A stretch of 64,000 nucleotides of DNA, from assembly GCA_947494805.1 (NCBI GenBank), contig CANLWK010000003.1, positions 62,001-126,000 on the forward strand, given 5' to 3'. The notes beneath the pieces were generated by a model, which was not told the DNA's origin, ran no database searches, and saw nothing but the letters and a program-made list of their open reading frames with translations. This stretch comes from an uncultured Croceitalea sp. Its GTDB lineage: Bacteria > Bacteroidota > Bacteroidia > Flavobacteriales > Flavobacteriaceae. Positions 44,038-53,176 of the stretch are shown in pieces (the stretch's first letter is position 1; each line of letters starts with the position of its first letter). Both the position numbers and the translations under genes were made by a program.

Positions 44038-44100
44038 TCTCCCCATTTGAAATTGGGTCTGTGGTTATTTAGTTATTAAAAGTATTAATTGATTACGTTC

Positions 44101-44511
44101 ATGACCAATCTGGCAAATATTAGTTATAAATCTGACATCATTGGCGCATTCTCGAGCATCCTATGTTTTGTACACTGCTTGATAACACCATTCTTTTTTG
44201 CAGCACATGCTGGACTTGCGTTGGGCGAAGCCTCGCATCCTTGGTGGTGGGGAACATTAGATCTGCTGTTTTTGGCCATTGCGTTCGTTGCGATATACTG
44301 GTCGACCAAGAACACTTCTAAATCATGGATAAAATACGCTTTTTGGAGCCTTTGGACGGTATTGGCCATAATTGTTGTCAACGAGAAATTAGAAATCGTA
44401 CATCTGGCCGAAGAAATCATTTATTTACCAACCTTGGGTTTGATTTCACTTCATTTTTACAATCGTAGTTATTGTCGCTGTGAAGATGATAACTGCTGCA
44501 CCAATTCATAA
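44101..44511 (+). CDS. MerC-domain membrane protein
   Basis: I chose ATG 44101 (136 aa) over TTG 44089. The protein has four hydrophobic segments and a MerC-like start with a Cys-His pair (SSILCFVHCLITPFFF), then a Cys-rich tail (YCRCEDDNCC). MerC proteins move mercury or other soft metals across the inner membrane. Here it is the first gene after the Zur-box promoter and precedes folE by 15 bp, so a zinc role is plausible. Confidence 0.8.
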   Translation: MTNLANISYKSDIIGAFSSILCFVHCLITPFFFAAHAGLALGEASHPWWWGTLDLLFLAIAFVAIYWSTKNTSKSWIKYAFWSLWTVLAIIVVNEKLEIVHLAEEIIYLPTLGLISLHFYNRSYCRCEDDNCCTNS

Positions 44512-44526
44512 ATTAAAGCCGTACTC

Positions 44527-45192
44527 ATGGATAAATCTCACATAGAGCTCTTAGGCGACAACCATATTGCTACATCTGTAAAAACTCCAATGCGTGCCGA
44601 TGCATTTGACCATACAGATGAAGAAAAAATCGAGAATATCAAATTCCATTTTTCCAAAATCATGGAAGAGATGGGTTTGGATTTAACAGATGAAAGTCTT
44701 TCGGGAACACCTTATCGTTTTGCCAAGATGTATGTCAAGGAACTATTCTATGGATTGAACCCCAAGAACAGACCAAAAATCTCTACTTTTCCAAATACGT
44801 ATGGCTATCAACAAATGTTGGTTGAGCAAGACATTGCCATAGATTCTTCTTGCGAACACCATTTTTTACCAATAATTGGTAAAGCGCATGTCGGCTACAT
44901 TCCTAAGGATAAAGTAGTAGGTCTTTCTAAAATCAACCGTTTAGTGGATTATTATTCCCATCGTCCCCAGGTACAAGAGCGTCTTTGTCTCCAAATCTTG
45001 GAAGACCTTCAAAACACATTGGAAACCGATGACGTTATGGTAATAGTCCATGCAAAACACCTTTGTGTTTCTTCACGCGGAATCAAGGATAAAGAAAGTT
45101 TCACCACAACCCTCGAATATGGTGGTAAGTTCAAAGAAGCTCGACTTAGAGAAGAATTCTACGGAATTCTAAAAAGTAATTTTAAAGAATAA
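44527..45192 (+). CDS. folE: GTP cyclohydrolase I (type IA)
   Basis: The 221-aa enzyme opens GTP to dihydroneopterin triphosphate for folate and pterin synthesis. The zinc ligands are in SSCEHHFLP (Cys109, His112) and KHLCVSSRG (Cys180); KINRLVDYYSHRPQVQERL and the C-terminal S-F-T-T-T are usual. It is therefore the zinc-dependent type, not FolE2. It is second in the MerC operon downstream of the candidate Zur box, which is unusual for a zinc enzyme and suggests an extra copy made under zinc limitation. Confidence 0.93.
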   Translation: MDKSHIELLGDNHIATSVKTPMRADAFDHTDEEKIENIKFHFSKIMEEMGLDLTDESLSGTPYRFAKMYVKELFYGLNPKNRPKISTFPNTYGYQQMLVEQDIAIDSSCEHHFLPIIGKAHVGYIPKDKVVGLSKINRLVDYYSHRPQVQERLCLQILEDLQNTLETDDVMVIVHAKHLCVSSRGIKDKESFTTTLEYGGKFKEARLREEFYGILKSNFKE

Positions 45193-45314
45193 ATACCTGA
45201 ACAATGAATCTCTGGGACCCAACAAAGGGATCGGAAGGTTAGAGATCAGACCATATAAGATACGTTCGAGGCATAACTTTTGGGAATGCCATCAATTGAA
45301 AATATGGGGCGTAT

Positions 45315-46652
45315 TTATTCTTTGTTATACCTCAAATCTTCGGCCCTGATGTCTTTGGTCCAAAGTTCTTCTCCGTCTTTATTCAGTATTTTAATATTAA
45401 GAACGCGATTGGTTCGAGTACCACTTACATTGAGAATTCCAAAGTTGTGTTCTCCAACCAAAGTTTCTTTCAATTTATAGGCATTCAGTTTTTCCTGATT
45501 GTTGTTGGCCCCAGCGGTCAAAGACGAACAGGTCAAATCATAGATTGGATACACCTCATCGTTTTCCTGCATGCGACTCAATACGGTATGGTGTCTGTCG
45601 CCGTCTAAAAAAACGACACCTTCAATCTTGGCCTCTCTAATTTTATCCAACAGGTAGCGTCTTTCCTTGGGAAAAGTGGCATAGTTTTCATAGTTGGCCT
45701 CAGTACTGAGCACCTGTCCGCCGACCGCAACAAACTTGAACGAAGCGTTACTTGAGGCCAAGGCATTAATAAGCCAATCAATTTGTGCTTTGCCCAAAAC
45801 TTCACGTTCACCGGTAAAATTATTGTTTGACGTCCTAAAATAACGGTTGTCCAATAAAAAGAACTGTAAATCTGCCCAATGAAAGGTACCTGTTATTCCC
45901 CCTTTATCGATTACATCATAATTCGGGTTACCCCAAAAAAGTTTAAATATTTCAGAAGTTGTTTTCTTTAACCAGAAACTGCTATCGGCATTGTTGGGAC
46001 CATAATCATGATCGTCCCAAATCGCATAATGATGAGTTGAGGCAAGCAATGCTTGCAGTTGAGGCAAGGATCTAGTATGTGTATAGCGGTGCAAAATGCC
46101 CGTTCTTGAGTTCCAATCCGGCTCCCTTAAATAGGTGTTGTCACCCAACCACAGCATAAAATCTGGGGCTTTCTGATGAATCGACTCAAAAATCTCAAAA
46201 TCACTACCATAAGATTTGCCGGGCCTATCAAAACGTTCTTCACTTACATAATTACAACTTCCTATGGCAAAACTTACCTCAGGCGGATCCGTTCTCCATT
46301 GCCAAAGTGGCTGTGATTGGAACTCCATGGGGTAGTCCCTAAGCACTTTTTCACCATCGATAAATAAGTCGTAGCCATATTTTTTTCCCGGTAAAATTTG
46401 ATTGGCCACCAACTTGGCAACAAAACCGTTGGCTGATTGGGTGGTATATTGTTCTGTTTGAAAGCGTTTACTGGGATTTTCTTTATCAAAATATTCAAAA
46501 TGAACCTCGGTCGCTGTAGTTGTTTGAACCCAAAGCAGCGCTTCACGCATAGTCGAATATCCTACCATAGGCCCAGACTGTAAAAGATCTTGCGAAAAAC
46601 TGAAATAACTATTGACTACTACTAATATGATAAAAAATGATTTGTTATTCAT
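45315..46652 (-). CDS. PhoD-like phosphodiesterase/phosphatase
   Basis: The 445-aa exported protein has a signal peptide (VVNSYFSFSQ), an N-terminal fibronectin-like domain (GPMVGYSTMREALLWVQT) and a calcineurin-like metallophosphatase domain: FAIGSCNY, FMLWLGDNTYLRE, AIWDDHDYGPNN, FLLDNRYFR and VVFLDGDRHH. PhoD enzymes use iron and calcium. It has its own promoter (46693-46719). Together with PhoX it gives the region two zinc-independent phosphatases. Confidence 0.9.
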   Translation of the reverse strand: MNNKSFFIILVVVNSYFSFSQDLLQSGPMVGYSTMREALLWVQTTTATEVHFEYFDKENPSKRFQTEQYTTQSANGFVAKLVANQILPGKKYGYDLFIDGEKVLRDYPMEFQSQPLWQWRTDPPEVSFAIGSCNYVSEERFDRPGKSYGSDFEIFESIHQKAPDFMLWLGDNTYLREPDWNSRTGILHRYTHTRSLPQLQALLASTHHYAIWDDHDYGPNNADSSFWLKKTTSEIFKLFWGNPNYDVIDKGGITGTFHWADLQFFLLDNRYFRTSNNNFTGEREVLGKAQIDWLINALASSNASFKFVAVGGQVLSTEANYENYATFPKERRYLLDKIREAKIEGVVFLDGDRHHTVLSRMQENDEVYPIYDLTCSSLTAGANNNQEKLNAYKLKETLVGEHNFGILNVSGTRTNRVLNIKILNKDGEELWTKDIRAEDLRYNKE

Positions 46653-46692
46653 TACAGATTAATTTTTGCATCCTGTGAAATTCTAAGAGCCA

Positions 46693-46719
46693 CAAAAATA
46701 AAGATCTTGATACATTCAA
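46693..46719 (-). promoter_or_regulatory. Promoter of the PhoD-like gene
   Basis: On the minus strand TATTTTTG (46700-46693) fits TAnnTTTG, with TTG at 46719-46717, 16 bp upstream. Start of transcription would be about 35 bp before the ATG at 46652. Confidence 0.5.
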
Positions 46720-46941
46720 TGTTTTCATAACCTGAAGAAAGTTTTATGGTTTGTTTATTAAAACGAAATCATTTTTGGTCCTTTATGTCGATTAATTACT
46801 CAGACGACTATGTGCGCAAGGGCGCTTTTTAGGTAAAATAGTTCTAACGGAAATCAAGGTTCCAAAACCACTTAAGACTTTGACAGTGATCTAAAATGGA
46901 CAATGGTGGACAATTCTCAAATATTGTGAATATTTCTAATT

Positions 46942-46997
46942 GGGCCAATACAAAGAACTCTTTACAATTCAGCGATTTTGTAAAGAGTTCTTGGCCC
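46942..46997. repeat. Long imperfect inverted repeat (hairpin)
   Basis: Two perfect 15-bp arms (46953-46967, 46978-46992; AAGAACTCTTTACAA and its complement) enclose a 10-base loop. Outside them 5 further pairs (GGGCC/GGCCC) follow after a 6-base bulge on one side. No T run follows on either strand. It lies in the roughly 450-bp gap between the PhoD-like gene and the beta-barrel gene, which holds no convincing ORF. Confidence 0.7.
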
Positions 46998-47106
46998 TTA
47001 TCAGACCAAAACATTTTTAAGAAGTCATCTATTTTCTCATTGGAAGGCCTAAAAAATGACCTGAAGGGTTTCGAAGCGATGCTACAAGAAGCGCCCTATC
47101 CTCAAC

Positions 47107-47997
47107 TTAAAAAATTGCTCTCAAACCTATGTTAAACGTTTCTCCAAGCCCAGTGTCATTGCCACGAACAAAATTGGTGTACAGCCCTTCGATATTCAAT
47201 GCATCGGTCAATTGGTATTTTACACCACCACCTAAAGCAGTAAAATCTTGTGAGAAATCAGTACCTCCTAAATTCAATAACTGTGAATGTTGCGCCAATG
47301 CCAAAACTGTAAATTTAGAACTGGGAAAATAACTTAAAAACACTCCGGGGGTCAAACGTAAACTGTTGTTGGCAAAACTATCGTTCTCATCACCAAAATT
47401 CAACTCTGAATTAATTTCTGAAAACAATTGCCACTTATCCCCTGGAAACACGTAATCGTAGAAAAACCGGTTCTGCCAAATGAATCCATTTTGGTCAAGA
47501 AACACCCCATTTTCTGTTTCATTGTCCACCAAGGGAATGAAAAAAGAGCTTTGAATTGAAAAATTGCTCAACGAGCGAATTGGCACAAACTTGACGGAAG
47601 GTGCAATAGAAGTAAGACCTGAACGCGCCGATCCCTCTTCACCATCAAATTGAAATACTTCTAAAGCACCACGGCCGCCAATTACATTTGACCGAAATTC
47701 TAAAATAGCGCCTACGTTCCACCTTTTGTTTTCCCCTACCCCTGTGTATACCTCTAAGGTTGAAGTAAAGAAAGAATTTCTCGGAATGTCACCAGAAAAA
47801 GTATCCTCAGTTTCTGTATATAGATTATTGAACCATTTCAAATCCCATTGGCCCTTGCCAATTAATTTCGATGGTGTGTACTGTTGAATATTACTTCGGG
47901 CCTGATTGTCGTTTGAGTCGTTGGTATCTTGGGCAAAAGTGGCACTAGAAATTAGCAATAACGTAGCCACAAGAATTTGAATTCTGAAAATTATCAT
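47107..47997 (-). CDS. Exported beta-barrel protein (transporter-like)
   Basis: The 296-aa protein has a signal peptide (LLISSATFAQ), a short acidic linker (DTNDSNDNQARS) and then repeated amphipathic strands ending in Phe (NIGLRAIF), as in outer-membrane barrels. GKGQWDLKWFNNLYTET and GGGVKYQLTDALNIEGLYTNF resemble transporter-family (phenol MetA-like) barrels. It is 24 bp downstream of the DUF547 gene on the same strand, so they are probably one operon. Substrate unknown. Confidence 0.72.
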   Translation of the reverse strand: MIIFRIQILVATLLLISSATFAQDTNDSNDNQARSNIQQYTPSKLIGKGQWDLKWFNNLYTETEDTFSGDIPRNSFFTSTLEVYTGVGENKRWNVGAILEFRSNVIGGRGALEVFQFDGEEGSARSGLTSIAPSVKFVPIRSLSNFSIQSSFFIPLVDNETENGVFLDQNGFIWQNRFFYDYVFPGDKWQLFSEINSELNFGDENDSFANNSLRLTPGVFLSYFPSSKFTVLALAQHSQLLNLGGTDFSQDFTALGGGVKYQLTDALNIEGLYTNFVRGNDTGLGETFNIGLRAIF

Positions 47998-48021
47998 AGT
48001 ATATTTTTTAGGATTGTTGTT

Positions 48022-48744
48022 TTATTTGGTTTCGTTAAGCGACCAGTTATAGTTGTAATAACCAATCTTAGACTTAGGATCCAACTTTTCAGTTCTGAAC
48101 TGGTTGATGTATTCTACCTCGTTAAGCCCATCTTGGGTAAAGTCACTTTTATACCAGTCAAAAAGTTGTGAAATGAGAACTTTTTTTCCTTTTGTTTGAA
48201 TAAAATTCGGATTGTTCAACGACAATTCAGTTTGCTTCTGCAGTTGTGCATCCAAGGTATCGGGCAAGTAAGCATTGGCAATTATTGGTGGACAACCCAG
48301 ACCAGCACAGACCAGCACAAAATGGAACCTTGATTCTTTCGGGAAATTTCCACGTAAAAGTTTGTTCTCAATATCGTTCAATGTAATGCTCTGGCCCCCA
48401 ACATCGTATTTTATTTTATCGAAAAATCCGGTTTTGTCCAAAGGTGATTTAATCGGGTAGTTCGCTACAATTCCTTTAATCACAGCTAGATTATAGGTAT
48501 TTATCCAAAATGCTTGATAGCTTCGAGCATCTGCCTTTTTTACTGCTATAGCATTTGCCAAAGCCATTAACTCGTCAAGAGCTTTGGGCTGTTCTTTTAT
48601 TGCACTATAGTCTACTTTGCCCTGCTTTACATAAGTCTTAAAAAAATGGTCTGCCTTGGCAAAGAACATAGCCGTGTCCTGTGCTTTGGTCGCATGCACA
48701 AAAAAGGTGGCAAGTATTAATAAGAGTATTGTCTTTTGTTTCAT
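48022..48744 (-). CDS. DUF547 exported protein
   Basis: The 240-aa protein has a signal peptide (FFVHATKAQ) and the DUF547 core: KQGKVDYSAIK, QAFWINTYNLAVIKGIV, SITLNDIENKLLRGNF and RFHFVLVCAGLGCPPI. The fold is distantly transglutaminase-like (Cys in AGLGCPP), but activity is not known. It lies upstream of the beta-barrel gene on the same strand. Confidence 0.85.
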   Translation of the reverse strand: MKQKTILLLILATFFVHATKAQDTAMFFAKADHFFKTYVKQGKVDYSAIKEQPKALDELMALANAIAVKKADARSYQAFWINTYNLAVIKGIVANYPIKSPLDKTGFFDKIKYDVGGQSITLNDIENKLLRGNFPKESRFHFVLVCAGLGCPPIIANAYLPDTLDAQLQKQTELSLNNPNFIQTKGKKVLISQLFDWYKSDFTQDGLNEVEYINQFRTEKLDPKSKIGYYNYNWSLNETK

Positions 48745-48896
48745 TTTAAATTGCTTAGTGGTGAAAAATTTGATGCTTCTGTCGTCATGAAACGTGGCAA
48801 CCTACAACATCACGTACTTTTTGTGATTTTTTTAAGATTTTAAAAATCAAATGGTTAGCCGTTCGCAATTAGGGTATCAACCTTACGATGCCAGTA

Positions 48897-48943
48897 TATA
48901 TTTAAATTCTTTCTAAATTATAGGCTTATATTTAAGTTCTTAC
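48897..48943. repeat. Two 17-bp direct repeats, 30 bp apart
   Basis: TATATTTAAATTCTTTC (48897-48913) and TATATTTAAGTTCTTAC (48927-48943) differ at two positions. The 30-bp period is about three helix turns, which suits binding of an activator upstream of the oxidoreductase operon at 48983. AT-rich chance similarity is possible. Confidence 0.4.
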
Positions 48944-48982
48944 CTTTAAAAACGACACAATTTAACAACCAATAAAACACCA

Positions 48983-50332
48983 ATGGAGAACATTGTAATC
49001 ATCGGTAACGGCATCGCTGGCATCTCAGCGGCAAGACATATTCGAAAACTTTCAGACAAACGAATTATCATTGTTTCGGCAGAAACCGATTATTTCTTCT
49101 CAAGAACAGCACTCATGTATGTCTACATGGGCCACATGAAATTTGAACACATTCAACCTTACGAAAACTGGTTTTGGGAAAAGAACAGAATAGAATTGGT
49201 CAGGGCATATGTTAACAGTGTCGACACCAAAAACAAACAACTGCTGCTCGATGGTTCACGAGCACTCAACTACGACAAACTGATTATTGCAACAGGTTCC
49301 AAACCCAATAAATTTGGGTGGCCAGGGCAAGATTCGCATGGGGCGCAAGGTCTCTATTCAAAGCAAGACCTAGATCTTTTAGAGGTGAATGCCCCAAATA
49401 AAGACGTGTGTAAACGTGCGGTAATTGTCGGAGGTGGCCTTATCGGAATTGAGCTGGCCGAAATGCTTCGAAGTCGAGATATCCCCGTAACATTTTTGGT
49501 TCGTGAAAGTAGTTTCTGGAATGGGGTACTCCCTGAAGGAGAATCGCAATTGATCAATGAGCATATCAAAGAACACCATATTGATTTGCGTTTAAGTACC
49601 AATTTAAAAGAAATTAAAGCGGATGAAAACGGAAAAGTCAAATCGGTCATTATTGAAGAAACCGGCGAAGAACTGTCATGTAACCTGGTCGGCTTGACAG
49701 CTGGGGTTACACCAAACATTGATTTCTTGAAAGAATCTGGTATTGAACTAGGACGGGGTGTAAAGGTCAATCGCCATCTCGAAACGAATATTAAAGATGT
49801 TTATGCAATAGGTGACTGTGCCGAGCAACACGACGCTATTGGCAATCGAAGACCTATTGAAGCGGTTTGGTATACCGGCCGTATGATGGGTGAAACAGTT
49901 GCACAGACCATATGTGGCAATAGATTGGAATACAAACCCGGTCACTGGTTCAACTCGGCAAAATTTTTAGATATTGAATACCAGACCTATGGTTGGGTTT
50001 TTGGTAAAAAAGGACGTCCAGATTTTGAACAACATTTTCATTGGCGACATTCCATAGATAAAGTGTGCGTGACAGTAGCCTTCCATAAAGAGACACAGCA
50101 ATTTTTGGGTATAAATACCTTTGGTATTCGAATGCGACACGAAATATTTGACCGTTGGTTGACCGAAGAACGCAGCATTGACTATGTCATGGAGCACTTG
50201 ACCGATGCCAATTTTGACCCTGAATTCTATAAGCAATATGAAGGTGAAATCACATCAAAATACAACACGGACTTCGGAAAAAATATTAAAAGAAAGAGAA
50301 AAAGTTTAAAAAGGATATTTCAAATGAGTTGA
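48983..50332 (+). CDS. NAD(P)/FAD-dependent oxidoreductase
   Basis: The 449-aa flavoprotein has an N-terminal FAD-binding fold (VIIGNGIAGISAARHIRKL), ATGSKPNKFGW, a second NAD-binding fold (AVIVGGGLIGIELAEMLRSR) and VYAIGDCAE near residue 275. No redox Cys pair is evident, so it is closer to NADH-rubredoxin/ferredoxin reductases than to disulfide reductases. It is followed after about 80 bp by an Fe-S membrane protein, its likely electron partner. Confidence 0.87.
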   Translation: MENIVIIGNGIAGISAARHIRKLSDKRIIIVSAETDYFFSRTALMYVYMGHMKFEHIQPYENWFWEKNRIELVRAYVNSVDTKNKQLLLDGSRALNYDKLIIATGSKPNKFGWPGQDSHGAQGLYSKQDLDLLEVNAPNKDVCKRAVIVGGGLIGIELAEMLRSRDIPVTFLVRESSFWNGVLPEGESQLINEHIKEHHIDLRLSTNLKEIKADENGKVKSVIIEETGEELSCNLVGLTAGVTPNIDFLKESGIELGRGVKVNRHLETNIKDVYAIGDCAEQHDAIGNRRPIEAVWYTGRMMGETVAQTICGNRLEYKPGHWFNSAKFLDIEYQTYGWVFGKKGRPDFEQHFHWRHSIDKVCVTVAFHKETQQFLGINTFGIRMRHEIFDRWLTEERSIDYVMEHLTDANFDPEFYKQYEGEITSKYNTDFGKNIKRKRKSLKRIFQMS

Positions 50333-50374
50333 CAGTTTTTCGTTGCATGTTGTTGGTGCTCTTTAACTGACAAC

Positions 50375-50402
50375 CCTTAACCTTTAACTTTTAACTTTTA
50401 AC
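50375..50402. repeat. Four-copy heptamer repeat before a start codon
   Basis: CCTTAAC, CTTTAAC, TTTTAAC and TTTTAAC run in tandem and end 8 bp before the ATG at 50411. Slippage could change spacing in the 5' leader. The copy number is low, so phase variation is speculative. Confidence 0.55.
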
Positions 50403-50410
50403 TTAAAAAC

Positions 50411-52015
50411 ATGAGTACTTACGATAGAAGCATGGCCTTAACCGGCCAACCTCCAAAACAATTAAGTAGAAATCAAAAACTCGCAACTTTATTAGGCTTT
50501 TTTGGCCTGGCCATTATTCTATTGGCCGCCTTTAATGTTGATTTTCCGAATAAAGGACTTTGGCTGACCATTTCTTTATCAGCTATTTCTGTTGGAACGA
50601 TATGGTTTTCATGGGACATGTATGCCAACAAAGAACCTGGTATCAAGAATGACGGGGTTTGGTTCAAATCTATTTCAAGTCAAGGTTTTTGGGGTTGGAT
50701 GGCCGGTATTGCATTGACTGGTTTTTATATCATACTTTACTTCTATCCTGAATATTTAGGGCTTGTGGCAAAAGGTGACAACAAAGGTGTAATCGGACTC
50801 TTTGATCCCTTAAGTAGGGCTTTGAGTGGTAATCCGGCAAGTCAATGGTTTGTTTATGGAACCTTATATACCGTTGCTATTTTGGCATTCGGCATCAAGT
50901 TTCTTTGGAAATACCGTCATAACCGTTATGAGCGCATACGCACTATCAGCGTGATGTTCTTTCAAACGGCCTTCGCATTCATTATTCCCGAATTAATGGC
51001 TCGTTTGAACGGCAGTTCGGTTTTAAATGGTGGAAGTCTACCCTATTATGATTTAAAAAACATGTGGCCCCTCAACTATTACAATTTTGAAGGCTATCGT
51101 ATTAAAGGCTTTTTAAGCTCTGGTGATATTGGGTTTGCTTTACTGATATTCGGTATAGCAACAGTATTTATCATCAGTCCTATTTTGACCTACAAATTTG
51201 GTAAGCGTTGGTATTGTTCTTGGGTCTGTGGTTGTGGAGGCCTTGCCGAAACCGCTGGAGATTCCTTTAGACAATTAAGTGATAAAACAGTCAAGGCATG
51301 GAACATCGAGCGTTGGGTGGTTCACAGTGTTGTGGTTTTTGTGACCCTGATGACCACGGCCGTTATCTATTCGTATTTAGGTAACGATACCAGTAAATAT
51401 TGGTTGACAAAAAGCACTTTTCTGATTGGTGTTGCAGCACTATTGACAACTGTGTTCGCCCTGGTCATGATCTTTAAGAGAGAACAACTGCAGAAAGATG
51501 CAAAATATGGTGCCATCGGATATTTTGTTATCATTATGGCATTAATCGGAATGCACTTTTTAAGTGGCGACGGCAATGTCTTTTTATTTAAATCTGAAAC
51601 GCTTCGCAAATCATATTCATTTCTTATCGGCAGTATATTTTCTGGCGTTATTGGCACTGGTTTTTATCCTGTTTTAGGTAATCGCGTATGGTGTCGTTTT
51701 GGTTGTCCGATGGCTGCCATATTAGGTTTCCAGCAGCGTCTGTTCTCAAAATTTAGAATAACCACCAATGGTGGGCAATGTATCTCTTGCGGTAACTGCT
51801 CTACCTATTGCGAAATGGGCATTGATGTACGTGCTTATGCCCAAAAGGGCGAAAACATTGTACGTTCAAGCTGTGTCGGTTGCGGTATCTGCTCTGCCGT
51901 ATGTCCCAGAGGGGTGCTAAAACTTGAAAACGGCCCATTGAAAGGACGCATTGATAGCAACCAAGTATTACTCGGCAATGATGTTGACTTGATGAATTTG
52001 GTGAATCAAAAGTAA
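50411..52015 (+). CDS. Membrane-bound 4Fe-4S protein (NapH/CcoG-like)
   Basis: The 534-aa protein has about nine hydrophobic segments. Two C-x3-C-type membrane-edge motifs (YCSWVCGCGG and WCRFGCPMAAI) resemble NapH/NosR. Near the C-terminus are two ferredoxin clusters: CISCGNCSTYCEMG and CVGCGICSAVCPRG. It should pass electrons between quinone or a flavoprotein and a partner; the NAD(P)/FAD oxidoreductase upstream is the obvious partner. The YwqK-like gene begins 2 bp after its stop. Confidence 0.87.
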   Translation: MSTYDRSMALTGQPPKQLSRNQKLATLLGFFGLAIILLAAFNVDFPNKGLWLTISLSAISVGTIWFSWDMYANKEPGIKNDGVWFKSISSQGFWGWMAGIALTGFYIILYFYPEYLGLVAKGDNKGVIGLFDPLSRALSGNPASQWFVYGTLYTVAILAFGIKFLWKYRHNRYERIRTISVMFFQTAFAFIIPELMARLNGSSVLNGGSLPYYDLKNMWPLNYYNFEGYRIKGFLSSGDIGFALLIFGIATVFIISPILTYKFGKRWYCSWVCGCGGLAETAGDSFRQLSDKTVKAWNIERWVVHSVVVFVTLMTTAVIYSYLGNDTSKYWLTKSTFLIGVAALLTTVFALVMIFKREQLQKDAKYGAIGYFVIIMALIGMHFLSGDGNVFLFKSETLRKSYSFLIGSIFSGVIGTGFYPVLGNRVWCRFGCPMAAILGFQQRLFSKFRITTNGGQCISCGNCSTYCEMGIDVRAYAQKGENIVRSSCVGCGICSAVCPRGVLKLENGPLKGRIDSNQVLLGNDVDLMNLVNQK

Positions 52016-52017
52016 AA

Positions 52018-52482
52018 ATGACACGTTTACTTTTTTTCTTTGTGATGCTTTCGTTTGCAACGAAAATGTATCATCGCGAGTATTACGACAATGGCAAACT
52101 AAAAGCGCAAGGTTGGAAGCAAAATACCTTAAAAGAAAACTTCTGGAAATTCTATCATCCCAATGGTAATCTGAGCCAAAAGGGACACTTTAAAAGCGAC
52201 CACAAAGTGGGCTATTGGTACGTTTATGACACCAATGGCAAACTGAAAAGTGAAGGGCACTATGAAATGGATACCAAAGTAAACTGGTGGCTGTTCTATG
52301 ACGAAAATGAAAAAATAAATCATAAATGCCAGTTGAAAGATGGTGTCAAAAACGGATATTGCCTGAAATATAAGGATGAAGAGTTGAAATCTGCAGAAAA
52401 ATATCAGAATGGTAAAAAAATAAAAGAATGGTTTAGTTTTGGCAGCTTTAAAAAAGAGAACAAACTCTCAGATTTGAAATGA
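52018..52482 (+). CDS. MORN-repeat (YwqK-like) protein
   Basis: The 154-aa protein has a short hydrophobic start and repeats of about 23 residues with the MORN-like form YYDNGKLKAQGWKQ, FYHPNGNLSQKGHF, YVYDTNGKLKSEGHY and YKDEELKSAEKY. Such proteins are often annotated as YwqK-type antitoxins but no toxin is nearby. It overlaps the following glycosyltransferase gene by 4 bp and is probably part of an envelope-building operon. Confidence 0.78.
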   Translation: MTRLLFFFVMLSFATKMYHREYYDNGKLKAQGWKQNTLKENFWKFYHPNGNLSQKGHFKSDHKVGYWYVYDTNGKLKSEGHYEMDTKVNWWLFYDENEKINHKCQLKDGVKNGYCLKYKDEELKSAEKYQNGKKIKEWFSFGSFKKENKLSDLK

Positions 52483-53174
52483 ACAAGAGTATAATAAGAG
52501 TAATCATTCCCGCCTTTAACGAAGCTGATTCCATTGGTCATGTGGTGTCTGAACTGCCCAAATCGGTTTCTGAAGTTATTGTGGTCAACAACAATTCTAC
52601 CGACAAAACCGTTCTAAATGCAGAAAATGCCGGGGCTACCGTATTGAATGAAGATAGAAGAGGCTATGGTTATGCTTGCTTAAAAGGGTTGGATTACATC
52701 GACAAACAATCCAAACCCACCGACATTATCGTATTTATTGACGGAGACTACTCTGATTACCCAAAAGAGCTGGATAAGGTAGTAGCTCCTATTCTAAACG
52801 AGAATATGGATTTGGTCATTGGTGCACGAAAAAAAGAATTACGAGAGGCAGGTTCCATGACCTTTCCGCAGATTTTCGGCAATGGATTGGCCACTTTTTT
52901 GATGCGACTGTTTTTTGGGGCAAAATTTACAGATTTAGGACCTTTTCGTGCCATGAAATACGAAAAACTCAAAGAATTGCAAATGCAGGACAAGACTTAT
53001 GGGTGGACGGTTGAAATGCAACTCAAAGTGCTGCGAAAAAAAATGGCATATACCGAAGTACCAGTGCGTTACAAAAAAAGAATTGGTGTCTCAAAAGTAT
53101 CAGGTACCATAAAAGGTGCTATATTTGCAGGCGTTAAAATTTTAGGTTGGATATTCAAATACAGCATTAAATAA
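52479..53174 (+). CDS. Family 2 glycosyltransferase (DPM1-like)
   Basis: The 231-aa GT-A enzyme has VIIPAFNEADSIGHVV, VVNNNSTDKTVL, IDGDYSDYP (metal-binding acids) and PVRYKKRIGVSKVSGT near the end. It resembles polyprenyl-phosphate sugar transferases (dolichol-phosphate mannose synthase type) without its own membrane helix. It overlaps the MORN gene and precedes a second glycosyltransferase by 2 bp. Confidence 0.88.
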   Translation: MNKSIIRVIIPAFNEADSIGHVVSELPKSVSEVIVVNNNSTDKTVLNAENAGATVLNEDRRGYGYACLKGLDYIDKQSKPTDIIVFIDGDYSDYPKELDKVVAPILNENMDLVIGARKKELREAGSMTFPQIFGNGLATFLMRLFFGAKFTDLGPFRAMKYEKLKELQMQDKTYGWTVEMQLKVLRKKMAYTEVPVRYKKRIGVSKVSGTIKGAIFAGVKILGWIFKYSIK

Positions 53175-53176
53175 TT

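Noticed and set aside
46896-47135. 79-aa plus-strand frame downstream of the PhoD-like gene
   Set aside because: It contains the long perfect hairpin in its middle, overlaps the end of the beta-barrel gene on the other strand and resembles no family. The structured DNA explains the open frame better.
50340-50360. Possible third Zur-like site (GTTGCA near 50342)
   Set aside because: Only one arm is present; there is no inverted partner at the right spacing.
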